Part shown: positions 34,933 through 45,032 of the stretch, one piece after another
Numbering within the stretch: the stretch's first letter is position 1
Layout of the letters: every line of letters starts with the position of its first letter
DNA from: Prolixibacteraceae bacterium
GTDB lineage: Bacteria; Bacteroidota; Bacteroidia; Bacteroidales; Prolixibacteraceae
Direction of reading: 5' to 3'
Assembly: GCA_030602265.1 (NCBI GenBank)
Contig: JAUWAB010000021.1
Span: 1-60,726, forward strand
Length of the DNA: 60,726 nt
Program-made: the position numbers and the translations under genes
Notes under the pieces: model-generated
What the model was told of the DNA's origin: nothing
The model's input: only the letters and a program-made list of their open reading frames with translations
Database searches by the model: none

Positions 34933-36459
34933 ATGACTGAAAGAAGAATACGGGTACGCTTTGCACCCAGTCCGACCGGCCCGCTCCACATGGGGGGTGT
35001 ACGCACCGCCTTGTTCAACTATCTGTTTGCCAGAAAGAACGGAGGCGATTTTCTTCTCCGGATCGAAGATACAGACCAGACCCGATACGTTCCGGGTGCG
35101 GAGGAATATATTGTTGAGAGCCTGAAATGGTGTGGACTGGTCCCCGACGAGGGGCCCGGTTTCGGCGGCAGTTACGGGCCTTACCGGCAGAGTGAACGTA
35201 AGGAAATGTACGCACAATATGCACAGCAACTTATCGACAGCGGCTGGGCGTATTATGCCTTCGACACTCCCGAAGACCTTGACCGGTTACGCTCGGAGGC
35301 CGAAACCGCCGGACAGGTTTTCTCCTACAGTCAGCACACCCGGAGGTCGTTGTGCAACTCACTCTCCCTAAGTCCGGAGGAAGTGACGGAGAGGATTGAA
35401 AGCGGCGCCTCCTATGCCATCCGTTTCAAGATGCCGGAAGAGCTGGATGTAACCGGCGACGACCTCATCCGCGGAAGTGTCACTTTCAATACCCGGGAAC
35501 TGGACGACAAGGTGTTGTTCAAATCGGACGGAATGCCCACCTATCACCTGGCCAATGTGGTTGACGATCACCTTATGGAGATCAGCCATGTGATCAGGGG
35601 AGAGGAATGGCTGCCCTCCATGCCGCTGCACATACTTCTTTACCGGGCATTTGGCTGGGAAGAAACCCGGCCGCAATTTGCCCACCTGCCGCTCATCCTG
35701 AAACCACAGGGAAAAGGCAAGCTGAGCAAGCGTGACGGCGACAAGCTGGGATTCCCGGTTTTTCCCCTTCTCTGGAAAGATCCTGAAACCGGCGATATTT
35801 CACGGGGATACCGTGAAGACGGCTATTTTTCGGAAGCCTTTATTAACCTGATTGCCTTGTTAGGCTGGAACCCGGGCACCGAACAGGAAATATTCAGTAT
35901 TAAAGAGTTATCAGAAATATTCAGCCTCGACCGGGTGGTGAAATCAGGATCTCGATTCGATCCGGAGAAGGCAAAATGGTTCAACCGGTCGTACCTTCAG
36001 CAGAAAACCGCCAGCGAATTGGCAGAATATTTTCAGCCGGTATTGGATTCAAAGGGGCTAACGGTTGCCCGGGAACAAGTCGTGGCCATCATTGATGAGA
36101 TTAAAGACCGGTGCGATTTTGTAGCCGACATCTGGACCAACGGATACTACTTCTTCGAAGCCCCGGCAAGCTACGATGAGAAAACCGTGGCCAAACGCTG
36201 GAAACCGGAAACCCCGGCCGAAATGGAAGCCATTGCCGGCGTGTTTGAATCAGTGGAACCATGGGATGCAACTTCCATAAAAGAACAGTTCTCAACATTT
36301 ATGAATGAGAAAGGCTGGAACTTCGGCGGTGTCATGAATCCCCTCAGGCTTTGTCTCGTTGGCGGTAACATGGGCCCCGACCTCTTCCGCATCTGCGAAC
36401 TCCTTGGAAAAGAAGAAGCCATCCACCGGATCCGGATGGCCATCGAAAAAATTAAATGA
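34933..36459 (+). CDS. gltX: Glutamyl-tRNA synthetase
   Basis: 508 residues, class I aminoacyl-tRNA synthetase charging tRNA-Glu. The HIGH-type motif is PSPTGPLHMGG at residues 13-22 and the KMSKS-type motif is GKGKLSKRDGDKLG near residue 260; GEEWLPSMPLH and the C-terminal anticodon-binding helices are present. It is the first plus-strand gene, opposite in direction to the TPR protein. Length and motifs are intact. Confidence 0.96.
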   Translation: MTERRIRVRFAPSPTGPLHMGGVRTALFNYLFARKNGGDFLLRIEDTDQTRYVPGAEEYIVESLKWCGLVPDEGPGFGGSYGPYRQSERKEMYAQYAQQLIDSGWAYYAFDTPEDLDRLRSEAETAGQVFSYSQHTRRSLCNSLSLSPEEVTERIESGASYAIRFKMPEELDVTGDDLIRGSVTFNTRELDDKVLFKSDGMPTYHLANVVDDHLMEISHVIRGEEWLPSMPLHILLYRAFGWEETRPQFAHLPLILKPQGKGKLSKRDGDKLGFPVFPLLWKDPETGDISRGYREDGYFSEAFINLIALLGWNPGTEQEIFSIKELSEIFSLDRVVKSGSRFDPEKAKWFNRSYLQQKTASELAEYFQPVLDSKGLTVAREQVVAIIDEIKDRCDFVADIWTNGYYFFEAPASYDEKTVAKRWKPETPAEMEAIAGVFESVEPWDATSIKEQFSTFMNEKGWNFGGVMNPLRLCLVGGNMGPDLFRICELLGKEEAIHRIRMAIEKIK

Positions 36460-36922
36460 CGGCACCAGACACCAAGTGAAATGAATAATGCCCATTTTCA
36501 AATAACTTACGATGGCTTATTTTTTTAAGCGTTGGTATCAGGGAACAGGAAGCAAGATAAAAAACGATTTGGTAAAAATACGTGTAATCCCCGCGTGTAA
36601 TTACTTTCCAGGCAGGAATACCAGGTTTATTCCCGGCCAATCATTGTAATCTGTGGACAATATTATCTGTGTAATCTGAGGATAACACCATCTGTGTAAT
36701 CTGTGTAATCTGTGTAATCTGTGGACAGATATTTTCCAGGTTAATCTGTGAAATCTGTGTAATCTGTGGACAGATATTTTCCAGGCTAATCTGTGTAATC
36801 TGTGGACAGATATTTTACAACTTAATCCGTGGACAGATATTTTCTGTGTAATCCATGCTCATTCCAAAAACATTTCTGAAATTTGCAGGTTATTTCTTTT
36901 TGCCATTTAACAGTGAATCTAC
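36460..36922. other. 463-bp intergenic region upstream of uvrA
   Basis: No gene is supported. Its right half is the nonamer-repeat array (36647-36856). The left half holds a weak hairpin GCTTA-tttttt-TAAGC near 36515-36531, too short to call a terminator with confidence. Confidence 0.7.
36647..36856. repeat. Long nonamer-repeat array
   Basis: From 36697 onwards the sequence divides cleanly into 9-mers: TAATCTGTG (often repeated two or three times), GACAGATAT, then TTTCCAGGT/TTTCCAGGC/TTTACAACT. GTGGACAGATATTTT starts at 36721, 36766, 36802 and 36829, so successive spacings are 45, 36 and 27 bases, all multiples of nine. The first part (36647-36696) has the same words out of phase. No spacer-like unique segments occur, so this is not a CRISPR array. 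It ends about 65 bases before uvrA. Confidence 0.93.
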
Positions 36923-39799
36923 ATGCAATTCGATTATATCCATCATCAGGTAACTGAGCCTGTTATAGCCGTTGAAGAAGAGGACAAGGTCGTGGTCGAG
37001 GGTGCACGCGTGCACAACCTTCAGAACATCGACGTCGAAATTCCGCGGAACAAACTGACCGTAATTACCGGCCTCAGTGGCAGCGGCAAATCGTCGCTGG
37101 CCTTCGATACGATCTATGCGGAGGGACAGCGGCGCTACATTGAAACCTTTTCAGCCTACGCACGCTCTTTCCTCGGAAATATGGAACGTCCCGATGTCGA
37201 CAAGATCACCGGGCTCAGTCCGGTCATCTCCATCGAACAGAAGGTTACCAGCCGCAATCCGCGTTCAACGGTAGGAACGGTGACCGAAATCTATGACTTC
37301 CTGAGGCTTCTGTACGCCCGTGCTGCCGAAGCCTTCTCTTACAACACCGGAGAGAAGATGGTGAAATACACCGATGAGAAGATACTTCAGCTTATCCGGG
37401 AAAAATTTGCCGGCCGGAAAATACATGTACTGGCCCCTCAGGTAAAAGGCCGAAAGGGGCATTACCGTGAACTTTTTGAGCAAATGCGGCGCAAAGGATT
37501 TCTTTATGCCCGCGTGGATGGCGAAATCAAGGAGCTTACCCACGGGTACAAGGTTGACCGCTACAAAAACCACTTCATTGAAATTGCCATTGATAAGCTG
37601 GTGGTGGATGAAGCATCCGACAAACGGCTGAAAGAGAGCGTCCACACGGCCATGGTACAGGGGCATGGCATTACCATGATCCTGGATCACGATTCCGGGG
37701 AGGTAAAATATTACAGCCGGCAGCTGATGTGCCCGACTACCGGGATTTCGTATGCAGAGCCGGCCCCGCACAACTTTTCGTTTAATTCGCCCCAGGGTGC
37801 CTGCCATAAGTGCAACGGATTAGGCCGGATTGCCGAGATAGACCTCGACAAGATTATCCCCGACCGGAACATGAGCATCGGTAAAGGAGGAATCGCTCCG
37901 CTCGGACCGCAGAAAAACTCCCTGATATGGTGGCAGATCGAAGCCTTGGGAGAAAAATATGATTTTGACCTGAAGACCCCGGTCAAAGATATCTCCGATG
38001 ACGGCATGGATGCCATACTATATGGCACTACCGAACGCATCCAGCTGAAAAACACCCCGCTTGGCGCCAGCATGAATTACCTGATGACCTACGAGGGGCT
38101 CGTAAAATATATAGAAAGCCAGCGAGAGGACAATCCCGCCAAAAAGGCACAGAAATGGGCCAACCAGTTTGTCCGGACCATTGCCTGTCCGGAATGTAAC
38201 GGTATGCGTCTGAAGAAAGAATCACTGTGGTTTAAAATCGACGGAAAAAATATCGCCGAACTGGCGCAGATGGACCTCACCGAATTAAGCAACTGGTTTG
38301 GCAACCTGGAAGAGAGGATCAGTGAGAGACAGCAGATGATTGCCCGCGAAGTGATCAAGGAAATCCGTGACCGGCTGGGCTTTATGCTCAATGTCGGACT
38401 CGATTACCTGGCACTCGACCGCCCGGCCTCCAGCCTTTCGGGAGGTGAAAGCCAGCGTATCCGTTTAGCCACACAGATCGGATCTCAATTAGTGAATGTA
38501 CTCTATATCCTGGATGAACCGAGTATCGGACTTCACCACCGCGATAACCTCCGGCTGATCCATGCCCTTGAACAGCTGCGCGATACGGGAAACACCGTGA
38601 TTGTGGTGGAGCACGACAAGGATATGATGATGCACGCCGATTATCTCGTAGATATGGGCCCTTATGCCGGAAGACACGGCGGCGAGGTGGTGGCCGCCGG
38701 AACACCGCAAGAGGTTTTGCAGAGTAAAACGCTTACGGCTGATTACCTGACCGGACGAAAATCCATCGAAATCCCCGGGAACCGTCGGGAAGGCAATGGA
38801 AAATTCCTGAAGCTCTATGGTTGCACCGGCAATAATCTCAAGGGCGTTGACCTGGAAATCCCGTTAGGGAAAATGGTCTGTGTGACGGGTGTCTCCGGAA
38901 GCGGAAAATCCACCCTTATTAATGAAACCCTCCAGCCCCTTCTGAGCCAGCATTTCTACAACTCGGTGGCCGATCCGCTGCCGTATGAACGGATCGAAGG
39001 AATAGAACACATTGACAAAGTGGTGGAGGTAGACCAGTCGCCAATAGGCCGGACACCCCGGTCCAATCCGGTAACCTACACCGGAGTCTTCTCCGACATC
39101 CGGAGCCTGTTTACACAACTGCCCGAGTCCAAAATCCGCGGCTACCAGCCCGGCAGGTTTTCCTTCAACGTCAAGGGGGGCCGGTGCGAAGAGTGCCAGG
39201 GAGCCGGCATGAAGGTGATCGAAATGAATTTCCTCCCGGATGTCTATGTCCACTGCGACAAGTGCAACGGGAAACGTTACAACCGCGAGACACTGGAAGT
39301 CCGATACAAGGGTAAATCAATCTCCGACGTACTCGACATGACCATCAACCAGGGCGTCGAATTTTTTGAAAGTATCCCATCGATTGCCCATAAGCTGAAG
39401 ACCGTTCAGGACGTTGGCCTTGGATACATAACCCTTGGGCAATCCTCAACCACCCTTTCCGGGGGAGAATCACAACGGGTGAAACTTTCTGCAGAACTGT
39501 CGAAACGGGATACCGGGAAAACAATGTACATACTGGATGAACCCACCACCGGACTTCACTTTGAGGATATCCGGGTATTGCTGGAAGTAATTAACAAACT
39601 GGTCGACAAGGGTAACACAGTGGTAGTGATCGAACACAATCTGGACATCATCAAGGCCGCAGACCATATCATTGACCTGGGACCGGAAGGCGGACGAGAC
39701 GGAGGTAAAATACTCAGTACGGGAACCCCGGAGGAAGTCGCGGAGTCAAAGGGCTCTTATACAGCTGTTTATCTTAAACAGGAATTAAATAACCGGTAA
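36923..39799 (+). CDS. uvrA: Excinuclease ABC subunit A
   Basis: 958 residues. UvrA is the damage-recognition ATPase of nucleotide excision repair. Two ABC modules are complete: Walker [10 protein letters not shown] and GVSGSGKST, signatures [12 protein letters not shown] and [12 protein letters not shown]. Zinc-binding Cys pairs are seen in CHKCNG, CPECNG and CEECQGAG...CDKCNG. Length is typical. No neighbour is functionally linked; the repeat array lies just upstream. Confidence 0.97.
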   Translation: MQFDYIHHQVTEPVIAVEEEDKVVVEGARVHNLQNIDVEIPRNKLTVITGLSGSGKSSLAFDTIYAEGQRRYIETFSAYARSFLGNMERPDVDKITGLSPVISIEQKVTSRNPRSTVGTVTEIYDFLRLLYARAAEAFSYNTGEKMVKYTDEKILQLIREKFAGRKIHVLAPQVKGRKGHYRELFEQMRRKGFLYARVDGEIKELTHGYKVDRYKNHFIEIAIDKLVVDEASDKRLKESVHTAMVQGHGITMILDHDSGEVKYYSRQLMCPTTGISYAEPAPHNFSFNSPQGACHKCNGLGRIAEIDLDKIIPDRNMSIGKGGIAPLGPQKNSLIWWQIEALGEKYDFDLKTPVKDISDDGMDAILYGTTERIQLKNTPLGASMNYLMTYEGLVKYIESQREDNPAKKAQKWANQFVRTIACPECNGMRLKKESLWFKIDGKNIAELAQMDLTELSNWFGNLEERISERQQMIAREVIKEIRDRLGFMLNVGLDYLALDRPASSLSGGESQRIRLATQIGSQLVNVLYILDEPSIGLHHRDNLRLIHALEQLRDTGNTVIVVEHDKDMMMHADYLVDMGPYAGRHGGEVVAAGTPQEVLQSKTLTADYLTGRKSIEIPGNRREGNGKFLKLYGCTGNNLKGVDLEIPLGKMVCVTGVSGSGKSTLINETLQPLLSQHFYNSVADPLPYERIEGIEHIDKVVEVDQSPIGRTPRSNPVTYTGVFSDIRSLFTQLPESKIRGYQPGRFSFNVKGGRCEECQGAGMKVIEMNFLPDVYVHCDKCNGKRYNRETLEVRYKGKSISDVLDMTINQGVEFFESIPSIAHKLKTVQDVGLGYITLGQSSTTLSGGESQRVKLSAELSKRDTGKTMYILDEPTTGLHFEDIRVLLEVINKLVDKGNTVVVIEHNLDIIKAADHIIDLGPEGGRDGGKILSTGTPEEVAESKGSYTAVYLKQELNNR

Positions 39800-39969
39800 A
39801 TGTTATGGGGTGAATGCATCAGTCATTTACGCTGTTTGTCCATTAAATTACCTCCTGAATATTGGCCTGCCTCCAAAATTATCCGTAATTTTAGGCCTTT
39901 TAATCAATATGTCAGCATTTTCATTCGTAATGGAATAAGCTAAGCTGCGTGCTCCGGGAAAAATCTGGA

Positions 39970-39977
39970 TAATTTTG
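39970..39977 (+). promoter_or_regulatory. -7 element of the nucleoside kinase gene
   Basis: TAATTTTG fits TAnnTTTG exactly, about 70 bases before the ATG at 40049. No good -33 element is seen. Nothing else is recognised in the 249-base gap. Confidence 0.4.
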
Positions 39978-40048
39978 TCCCTGGAAATCGATTCTCCCGG
40001 ATCGCCGGAAATGGCAGCCTGACTGTTTTAAGCAATACCATCATTCAT

Positions 40049-41713
40049 ATGAAGCAAGTTGAAATTTTATGCAAGAATACCGGCAGGAAGTGCACCTACC
40101 CCATGGGCATAACGCTGGAAGAAATTGCCCGCGACCAGAATATTCAGCTCCGGACACCCGTTTGCGGTGCATTGGTCAATAATAAACTGAAGGAGCTCTC
40201 CTTTACGGTCATCAAGTCGAAAACCGTCGAATTTGTCGACATGAACCATCCGGATGGCCGGAGGATGTACATCCGGTCATTGATTTTTGTCTTCTATGCT
40301 GCTGTAAATGAACTGTTCCCTGATGCCAACATGAGCATTGAGCACGGAATTTCCAACGGTTACTATGCCGAGTTGAAAGGCCTGGGAAGAGTGATGACCG
40401 ATGATGATATTTTTGCCATCGAGCAGTCGATGAAGGAGATCATCCGGAAAAATTATACGTTTGAAAAATTGGGACTGCCCACGGAAGAGGCTGTTGCCAT
40501 ACTTCGCGAACAGGGACTGGCAGACAAGGCTTTGCTTTTTGAACAGCAGGGTACTCTTTATACCTTTGTTTACCGGATGAATGGGCTGGTGAACTATCTA
40601 TACGGCCACCTGCTCCCTTCCACCGGATACATTACCAATTTCGGCCTTGAACTGTATTATGAAGGATTACTCCTCAGGGTTCCCCATCCGGGGGATTACA
40701 AAACCCTGCAGGATTCATTGCGGCAGGACAAGTTGTTCAGTGTTTATCAGGAACATAAGGACTGGGCGGAAATTCTGCAGGTGGCCACTATTGCGGAACT
40801 CAACAGTTTTACCATGAATGGCAAGGCCGGCGATATCATAAAGATTTCGGAAGCACTGCATGAAAAGAAAGTGGCCGAAATTGCCAACCAGATCAGTCAC
40901 CGGCGCGATGAAGTGCGGATTGTGCTGGTTGCAGGACCTTCATCTTCCGGGAAAACCACCTTCAGCAAAAGGCTTGGCGTGCAGTTAGCCGTTAACGGAT
41001 TATGGCCGCACCAGATTTCATTAGACGACTATTTTGTAGACCGGGAACATACCCCGAAGGATGAAAACGGAGAATATGATTTTGAGGCCCTGGAAGCCAT
41101 CGATGTGGAGTTCTTCAACAGTCAGCTGCTGGAACTGCTGGAAGGCAAAGCCGTGGAAATCCCCAAATTCAATTTCAAAACCGGTGAACGCTATTTCGAC
41201 GGGCACATGCTGCAACTAAAACCCGGTAATATCCTGATCATAGAAGGCATACACGGACTCAACCCCGGTTTGCTGCCCCACATCGAAAGCAGGCTAACCT
41301 ACAAGATCTTCCTTTCAGCCCTCACCCAGGTGTCGGTGGATGAGCACACCCATATCTCCACTTCCGACAACCGTTTGATCCGCAGGATGATCCGTGACAG
41401 CAAATACAGGGGATATTCCGCGGTTGACACCATTAAAAGATGGCCCCTGGTACGCAAGGGCGAGGAAAAAAACATCTTCCCATATCAGGAAAATGCAGAT
41501 ATCATGTTTAATTCGGCCACCCTGTATGAACTGGCCGTCCTGAAAAAATATGCAGAACCCTTGCTGCAGTCTGTACCCGAAAACCGGGAAGAATATGCTG
41601 AATCTACCCGCTTGCTGAAGTTCCTATCCTATTTCAAACCTATGGACGACAGCGAAATACCGCCAACATCTCTGCTGAGGGAATTTCTGGGGGGGAGTAG
41701 TTTTACTTATTGA
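40049..41713 (+). CDS. Uridine kinase-like nucleoside kinase with TGS domain
   Basis: 554 residues. The N-terminus (residues about 1-65) resembles the TGS/threonyl-tRNA synthetase N-terminal region (MGITLEEIARDQ), the middle resembles the ThrRS editing-associated domain (SIEHGISNGYYAEL), and the C-terminal half is a phosphoribulokinase/uridine kinase domain with Walker A GPSSSGKTT near residue 296 and EGIHGLNP. This fusion is common in Bacteroidota and Firmicutes and is annotated as nucleoside kinase; the real substrate is not settled. Confidence 0.87.
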   Translation: MKQVEILCKNTGRKCTYPMGITLEEIARDQNIQLRTPVCGALVNNKLKELSFTVIKSKTVEFVDMNHPDGRRMYIRSLIFVFYAAVNELFPDANMSIEHGISNGYYAELKGLGRVMTDDDIFAIEQSMKEIIRKNYTFEKLGLPTEEAVAILREQGLADKALLFEQQGTLYTFVYRMNGLVNYLYGHLLPSTGYITNFGLELYYEGLLLRVPHPGDYKTLQDSLRQDKLFSVYQEHKDWAEILQVATIAELNSFTMNGKAGDIIKISEALHEKKVAEIANQISHRRDEVRIVLVAGPSSSGKTTFSKRLGVQLAVNGLWPHQISLDDYFVDREHTPKDENGEYDFEALEAIDVEFFNSQLLELLEGKAVEIPKFNFKTGERYFDGHMLQLKPGNILIIEGIHGLNPGLLPHIESRLTYKIFLSALTQVSVDEHTHISTSDNRLIRRMIRDSKYRGYSAVDTIKRWPLVRKGEEKNIFPYQENADIMFNSATLYELAVLKKYAEPLLQSVPENREEYAESTRLLKFLSYFKPMDDSEIPPTSLLREFLGGSSFTY

Positions 41714-41777
41714 ACCCGTTTTGAACAAAACCCGCTCACCTTTTGTCATTTAAACCAATTAATACAATAATAAGTAA

Positions 41778-42500
41778 ATGACAATGATCAAAATACTAGT
41801 ACTCATGGCTGGTTTGATGATAACGGTATCATGTATCGGAAAAAGTGAACTTCCTGAATATGATTTACCAGAACAGGAGGATAACACTCAGGCGGCCAAA
41901 AAATACCTTGCCCTGGGCGATTCATATACTATTGGAGAAGCGGTGCCTGCTGCCCAGCGTTTTCCTGTACAGCTGCAACAAAGTCTGGTTACCGGGGGAA
42001 TACCGGTCAATACTCCCGAAATTATTGCCCGTACCGGCTGGACAACCGACGAACTGATGAACGGCATCCGGGAGGCTCATCCCCGGGGACAATTCGACCT
42101 GGTTACGTTGCTGATCGGGGTGAACAACCAGTATCGTGGCCGCGATACGGCCGAATACCGCCGCCAGTTCAGGGAGTTGCTCAACCTGGCCATCGGGTAT
42201 GCCGGGAACAAGGCTTCGCGTGTGATTGTACTGTCAATACCCGATTATGCGATTACCCCTTTTGGACAGGCCCGTGACATGATCAAAATAAGTCGGGAAA
42301 TAGACTGGTTTAACCGGATCAATTTACAGGAAACCCGGAATACCCAGGCAGTTTATGTAGATATTACGCCCATTTCAAGAAGAGGACAGGAAGAACCCCG
42401 GCTTGTGGCAGCCGATGGATTGCACCCCTCTGGCGAGATGTACAAAGAGTGGGTTGGTTTGTTACTTCCTGAAGCGAAGAAAATATTGGGCAAAGAATAA
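41778..42500 (+). CDS. SGNH/GDSL hydrolase lipoprotein
   Basis: 240 residues. The signal peptide ends with a lipobox, ITVSC (Cys19). SGNH blocks are present: ALGDSYTIGE with nucleophile Ser49, LIGVNNQYRG (Asn), and ADGLHPSG (catalytic Asp and His) near the C-terminus. Such lipoproteins are esterases or acetylhydrolases acting on esters of sugars or lipids outside the cytoplasm. It follows the nucleoside kinase by 64 bases and converges with the htpX-like gene. Confidence 0.87.
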   Translation: MTMIKILVLMAGLMITVSCIGKSELPEYDLPEQEDNTQAAKKYLALGDSYTIGEAVPAAQRFPVQLQQSLVTGGIPVNTPEIIARTGWTTDELMNGIREAHPRGQFDLVTLLIGVNNQYRGRDTAEYRRQFRELLNLAIGYAGNKASRVIVLSIPDYAITPFGQARDMIKISREIDWFNRINLQETRNTQAVYVDITPISRRGQEEPRLVAADGLHPSGEMYKEWVGLLLPEAKKILGKE

Positions 42501-42518
42501 ACACAGTCCTTACAAGCC

Positions 42519-43454
42519 CTATGCAAACTGCTCCAGAACCTGAATCCTCTTTTGAATCGGGGGATGGGTGGCAAAGAGGCTGCCAAGGGAGAAGCCCTTT
42601 TTATCGGACAACTGGGGGTTCTCGATAAACATCTGCGCGACATCCTTGTTTTGCACGGCTTCAATAAGCGGGTCGCCGGAAATTTTCCGGAGGGCACTGG
42701 CCAGGGCCCAGGGCTTGCGGGTCATTTCTGCGGCACCGGCATCTGCCAAATACTCCCTCGAACGGGAAATCCCGAAGCGGAGCAGGATTGAGATCAGGTA
42801 GGCAATGGCCGAAAGGACCAGGATAATCAGGATAACAGGAGCATTGTTCTTTCCGTCGCCACGACTGCGGCCGATAGCTCCGAATCGAAGGGAGCGGAAG
42901 GCCACATTGGCGATAAATGCGAAGATCCCGACAAATATGATGGATATAATCAGTAACCTGACATCCCGGTTGCGGATATGGGCCAGCTCATGGGCAATGA
43001 CCGCCTCCAGCTCATCGTCATCCAGCTTGTTGATGATTCCACGTGACAGGGAAACGGTATAGGTGCTGTCGCTGATTCCGCTGGCAAAGGCATTAAGGGA
43101 GTCATCCTCAATGACATTCACCTTGGGCATCCGCATACCGGTGGCAATACACAGGTTCTCCACCAGGTTGTATACCCTTTTGTTCTCCCTCCGTTCAAGC
43201 GGCCGGGCGCCGGTAGCGGCATTGATCATGGAGGTATTGAATTTCCAGGCAATCAGGAACCAGACAGCAGTAGCGGCTACCACCCAGGGTGCGGTGTTCA
43301 CAAACCGGCCCGATGCGTAGGACGGGACATTACCCGATGTAAAAAGAAAAAACAGATAAACCATCCCTAACAATAGTGCAGGGAAAGCTATCAGCAGCAA
43401 TACCGAATTCCGGTTATTCCTGCTGATCTGCTTCTGTATTCCTAAATAAGCCAC
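42519..43454 (-). CDS. htpX: M48 family metalloprotease (HtpX-like)
   Basis: 311 residues with a GTG start immediately after the lemA stop (TAAGTG). Two N-terminal membrane segments precede the zinc-protease signature AVIAHELAHIRNRD; further membrane segments follow, and YLADAGAAEMT supplies the third zinc ligand. HtpX-type proteases degrade damaged membrane proteins. The LemA-M48 pairing is widespread. The htpX symbol is by analogy. Confidence 0.87.
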   Translation of the reverse strand: MAYLGIQKQISRNNRNSVLLLIAFPALLLGMVYLFFLFTSGNVPSYASGRFVNTAPWVVAATAVWFLIAWKFNTSMINAATGARPLERRENKRVYNLVENLCIATGMRMPKVNVIEDDSLNAFASGISDSTYTVSLSRGIINKLDDDELEAVIAHELAHIRNRDVRLLIISIIFVGIFAFIANVAFRSLRFGAIGRSRGDGKNNAPVILIILVLSAIAYLISILLRFGISRSREYLADAGAAEMTRKPWALASALRKISGDPLIEAVQNKDVAQMFIENPQLSDKKGFSLGSLFATHPPIQKRIQVLEQFA

Positions 43455-44012
43455 TTAAAAACTGATCTTTGGTGGCTTGTTCAGCTCAGTTCTTTCCGTA
43501 CCCAGGTCGAACAGGGTTTCCCTGTGGAACCCGAACGAACCGGCGATCACATTGGCAGGGAAAACCTCAATGGCATTGTTGTACTCGGTGGTGGCAGCAT
43601 TGAAATAACGTCTGGCGGCAGCCAGTTTATTCTCAATGTCACTGAGCTCTTCCTGAAGCTGCAGGAAATTCTGGTTAGCCTTGAGATCGGGATAAGCTTC
43701 CACCTGCACTTTAAGACCCTGCAGGGCACCCGAGAGTTTGGATTCGGCGGCGATCTTCTCATCAATGGTGGTTGCACCCATGGCTGCAGAACGTGCTTCC
43801 GTGATCTGAGTCAGCAATTCGCGCTCATGCTTAGCATAGCCTTTTACCACTTCGACCAGCTGTGGTATCAGGTCGTGCCGCTGCTTCAGCTGAACATCGA
43901 TATCAGCAAAGGCAGTCTGCCGCTGATTCCGGAGCTTTACCATCCGGTTATATACCCCAATGATCCAGAAAACAAGGACCACCAGGACTGCAATAACAAT
44001 CAGAATAATCAT
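43455..44012 (-). CDS. lemA: LemA family protein
   Basis: 185 residues. One N-terminal membrane segment (residues 1-20) is followed by a helical domain with the LemA signatures YNRMVKLRNQ, QLKQRHDLIPQLVEVVKGYA and ARRYFNAATTEYN. The function of LemA is unknown; it is often encoded with an M48 protease, as here, where the two genes abut. Confidence 0.93.
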   Translation of the reverse strand: MIILIVIAVLVVLVFWIIGVYNRMVKLRNQRQTAFADIDVQLKQRHDLIPQLVEVVKGYAKHERELLTQITEARSAAMGATTIDEKIAAESKLSGALQGLKVQVEAYPDLKANQNFLQLQEELSDIENKLAAARRYFNAATTEYNNAIEVFPANVIAGSFGFHRETLFDLGTERTELNKPPKISF

Positions 44013-44037
44013 AAGGATTGTTTTATAAGTTAATTCA

Positions 44038-44045
44038 CAAATATA
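44038..44045 (-). promoter_or_regulatory. -7 element of lemA
   Basis: TATATTTG on the minus strand fits TAnnTTTG exactly, 26 bases before the lemA ATG. No clear -33 element. It separates the lemA-htpX unit from the ATP synthase genes upstream. Confidence 0.48.
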
Positions 44046-44114
44046 CGGAATTTAATCCTTTCTTGCCGGAAATCCACGAACGATCTGTTGGCTGAAGGCC
44101 GATAACCTTAAGGA

Positions 44115-44993
44115 TTATCCCCTCAGGGCTTCGGCGCCGGCGGTGATTTCGAGGATTTCCTTGGTAATGGCTGCCTGCCTGGCTTTGTTGTACTGAAGGC
44201 TAAGGTCGTTGATCAGTTCTGTGGCATTGTCAGTGGCCAGGTGCATGGCCGTCATCCGCGCCCCGTGTTCCGCTGCTGCCGAATCCAGCATGGCCCTGTA
44301 AAACTCAGTCTTCAGCATTCTGGGTATCAGCTCTCTGGCAATGTCAAGCTTCGAAGGTTCATAAATGGTCAGGTCGCCCTCTTTGGTACCTGAACCCTTC
44401 GGAACCATGACCGGCAGGAACGTGATGCATACCGGCAGCTGGTTGGCGGCATTGACAAATTCATTATAGACCAGCTCAACCTTATCATATCTTTCGTCAG
44501 CAAAATCCGACATGATTTTCAGGGCGATCTCTTCCACTGTATCAAAACTGAAATTACCCCAAACGTCATTAAGCTTTCCGGATATTCTGAATCCGGAAAC
44601 CTGAAGTTGTCGTTCTCCCTGCTTCCCGATAGAAACGATATCAACCATTCCCTTTTTCATCTGGACGGCGTATTGCTCCCTGATCAACTGTGTGGTAAGT
44701 CGGGCGATATTCAGGTTAAAGCCTCCGCAAAGTCCTCTGTTCGAAGAGATAACGACGATCAGGATCTTTTCGGGTGGTCTGACGCTGCAATATGGTGATT
44801 GCACATTGCAATCCATGTTGTTAGCCAGATGATTCAGGATTTCGTGTAGTTTTCCGGCATATGGCCTGAAATGGATAATGGCATCCTGAGCCTTTTTCAA
44901 TTTGGCTGCGGAAACCATTTTCATGGCGCTGGTCACCTGCCGCGTCGTTTTAATCGACGCTATCCTGGTTCTTATTTCCTTTAATCCTGACAT
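44115..44993 (-). CDS. atpG: ATP synthase F1 subunit gamma
   Basis: 292 residues; the central stalk of F1. The N-terminal helix (GLKEIRTRIASIKTTRQVTSAMKMVSAAKLK, shown only in part here as a coiled-coil segment) and C-terminal helix ending YNKARQAAITKEILEI are the conserved coiled-coil pair. Last gene of the run; no atpD or atpC follows, since lemA comes next. Confidence 0.96.
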   Translation of the reverse strand: MSGLKEIRTRIASIKTTRQVTSAMKMVSAAKLKKAQDAIIHFRPYAGKLHEILNHLANNMDCNVQSPYCSVRPPEKILIVVISSNRGLCGGFNLNIARLTTQLIREQYAVQMKKGMVDIVSIGKQGERQLQVSGFRISGKLNDVWGNFSFDTVEEIALKIMSDFADERYDKVELVYNEFVNAANQLPVCITFLPVMVPKGSGTKEGDLTIYEPSKLDIARELIPRMLKTEFYRAMLDSAAAEHGARMTAMHLATDNATELINDLSLQYNKARQAAITKEILEITAGAEALRG

Positions 44994-45032
44994 AATTTTC
45001 GCGATAATAAGAAAGCAGCAATAAAGTTCCTT

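Noticed and set aside
34693-35229. Minus-strand frame of 178 codons
   Set aside because: Overlaps the start of gltX in antisense; codon composition is not gene-like.
36647-36856. CRISPR array
   Set aside because: Repeats are 9-base words without unique spacers of constant length, and no cas gene is near.
44100-44125. Palindrome around CCTTAAGG at the atpG end
   Set aside because: Short perfect palindrome without loop or T run; not a terminator.
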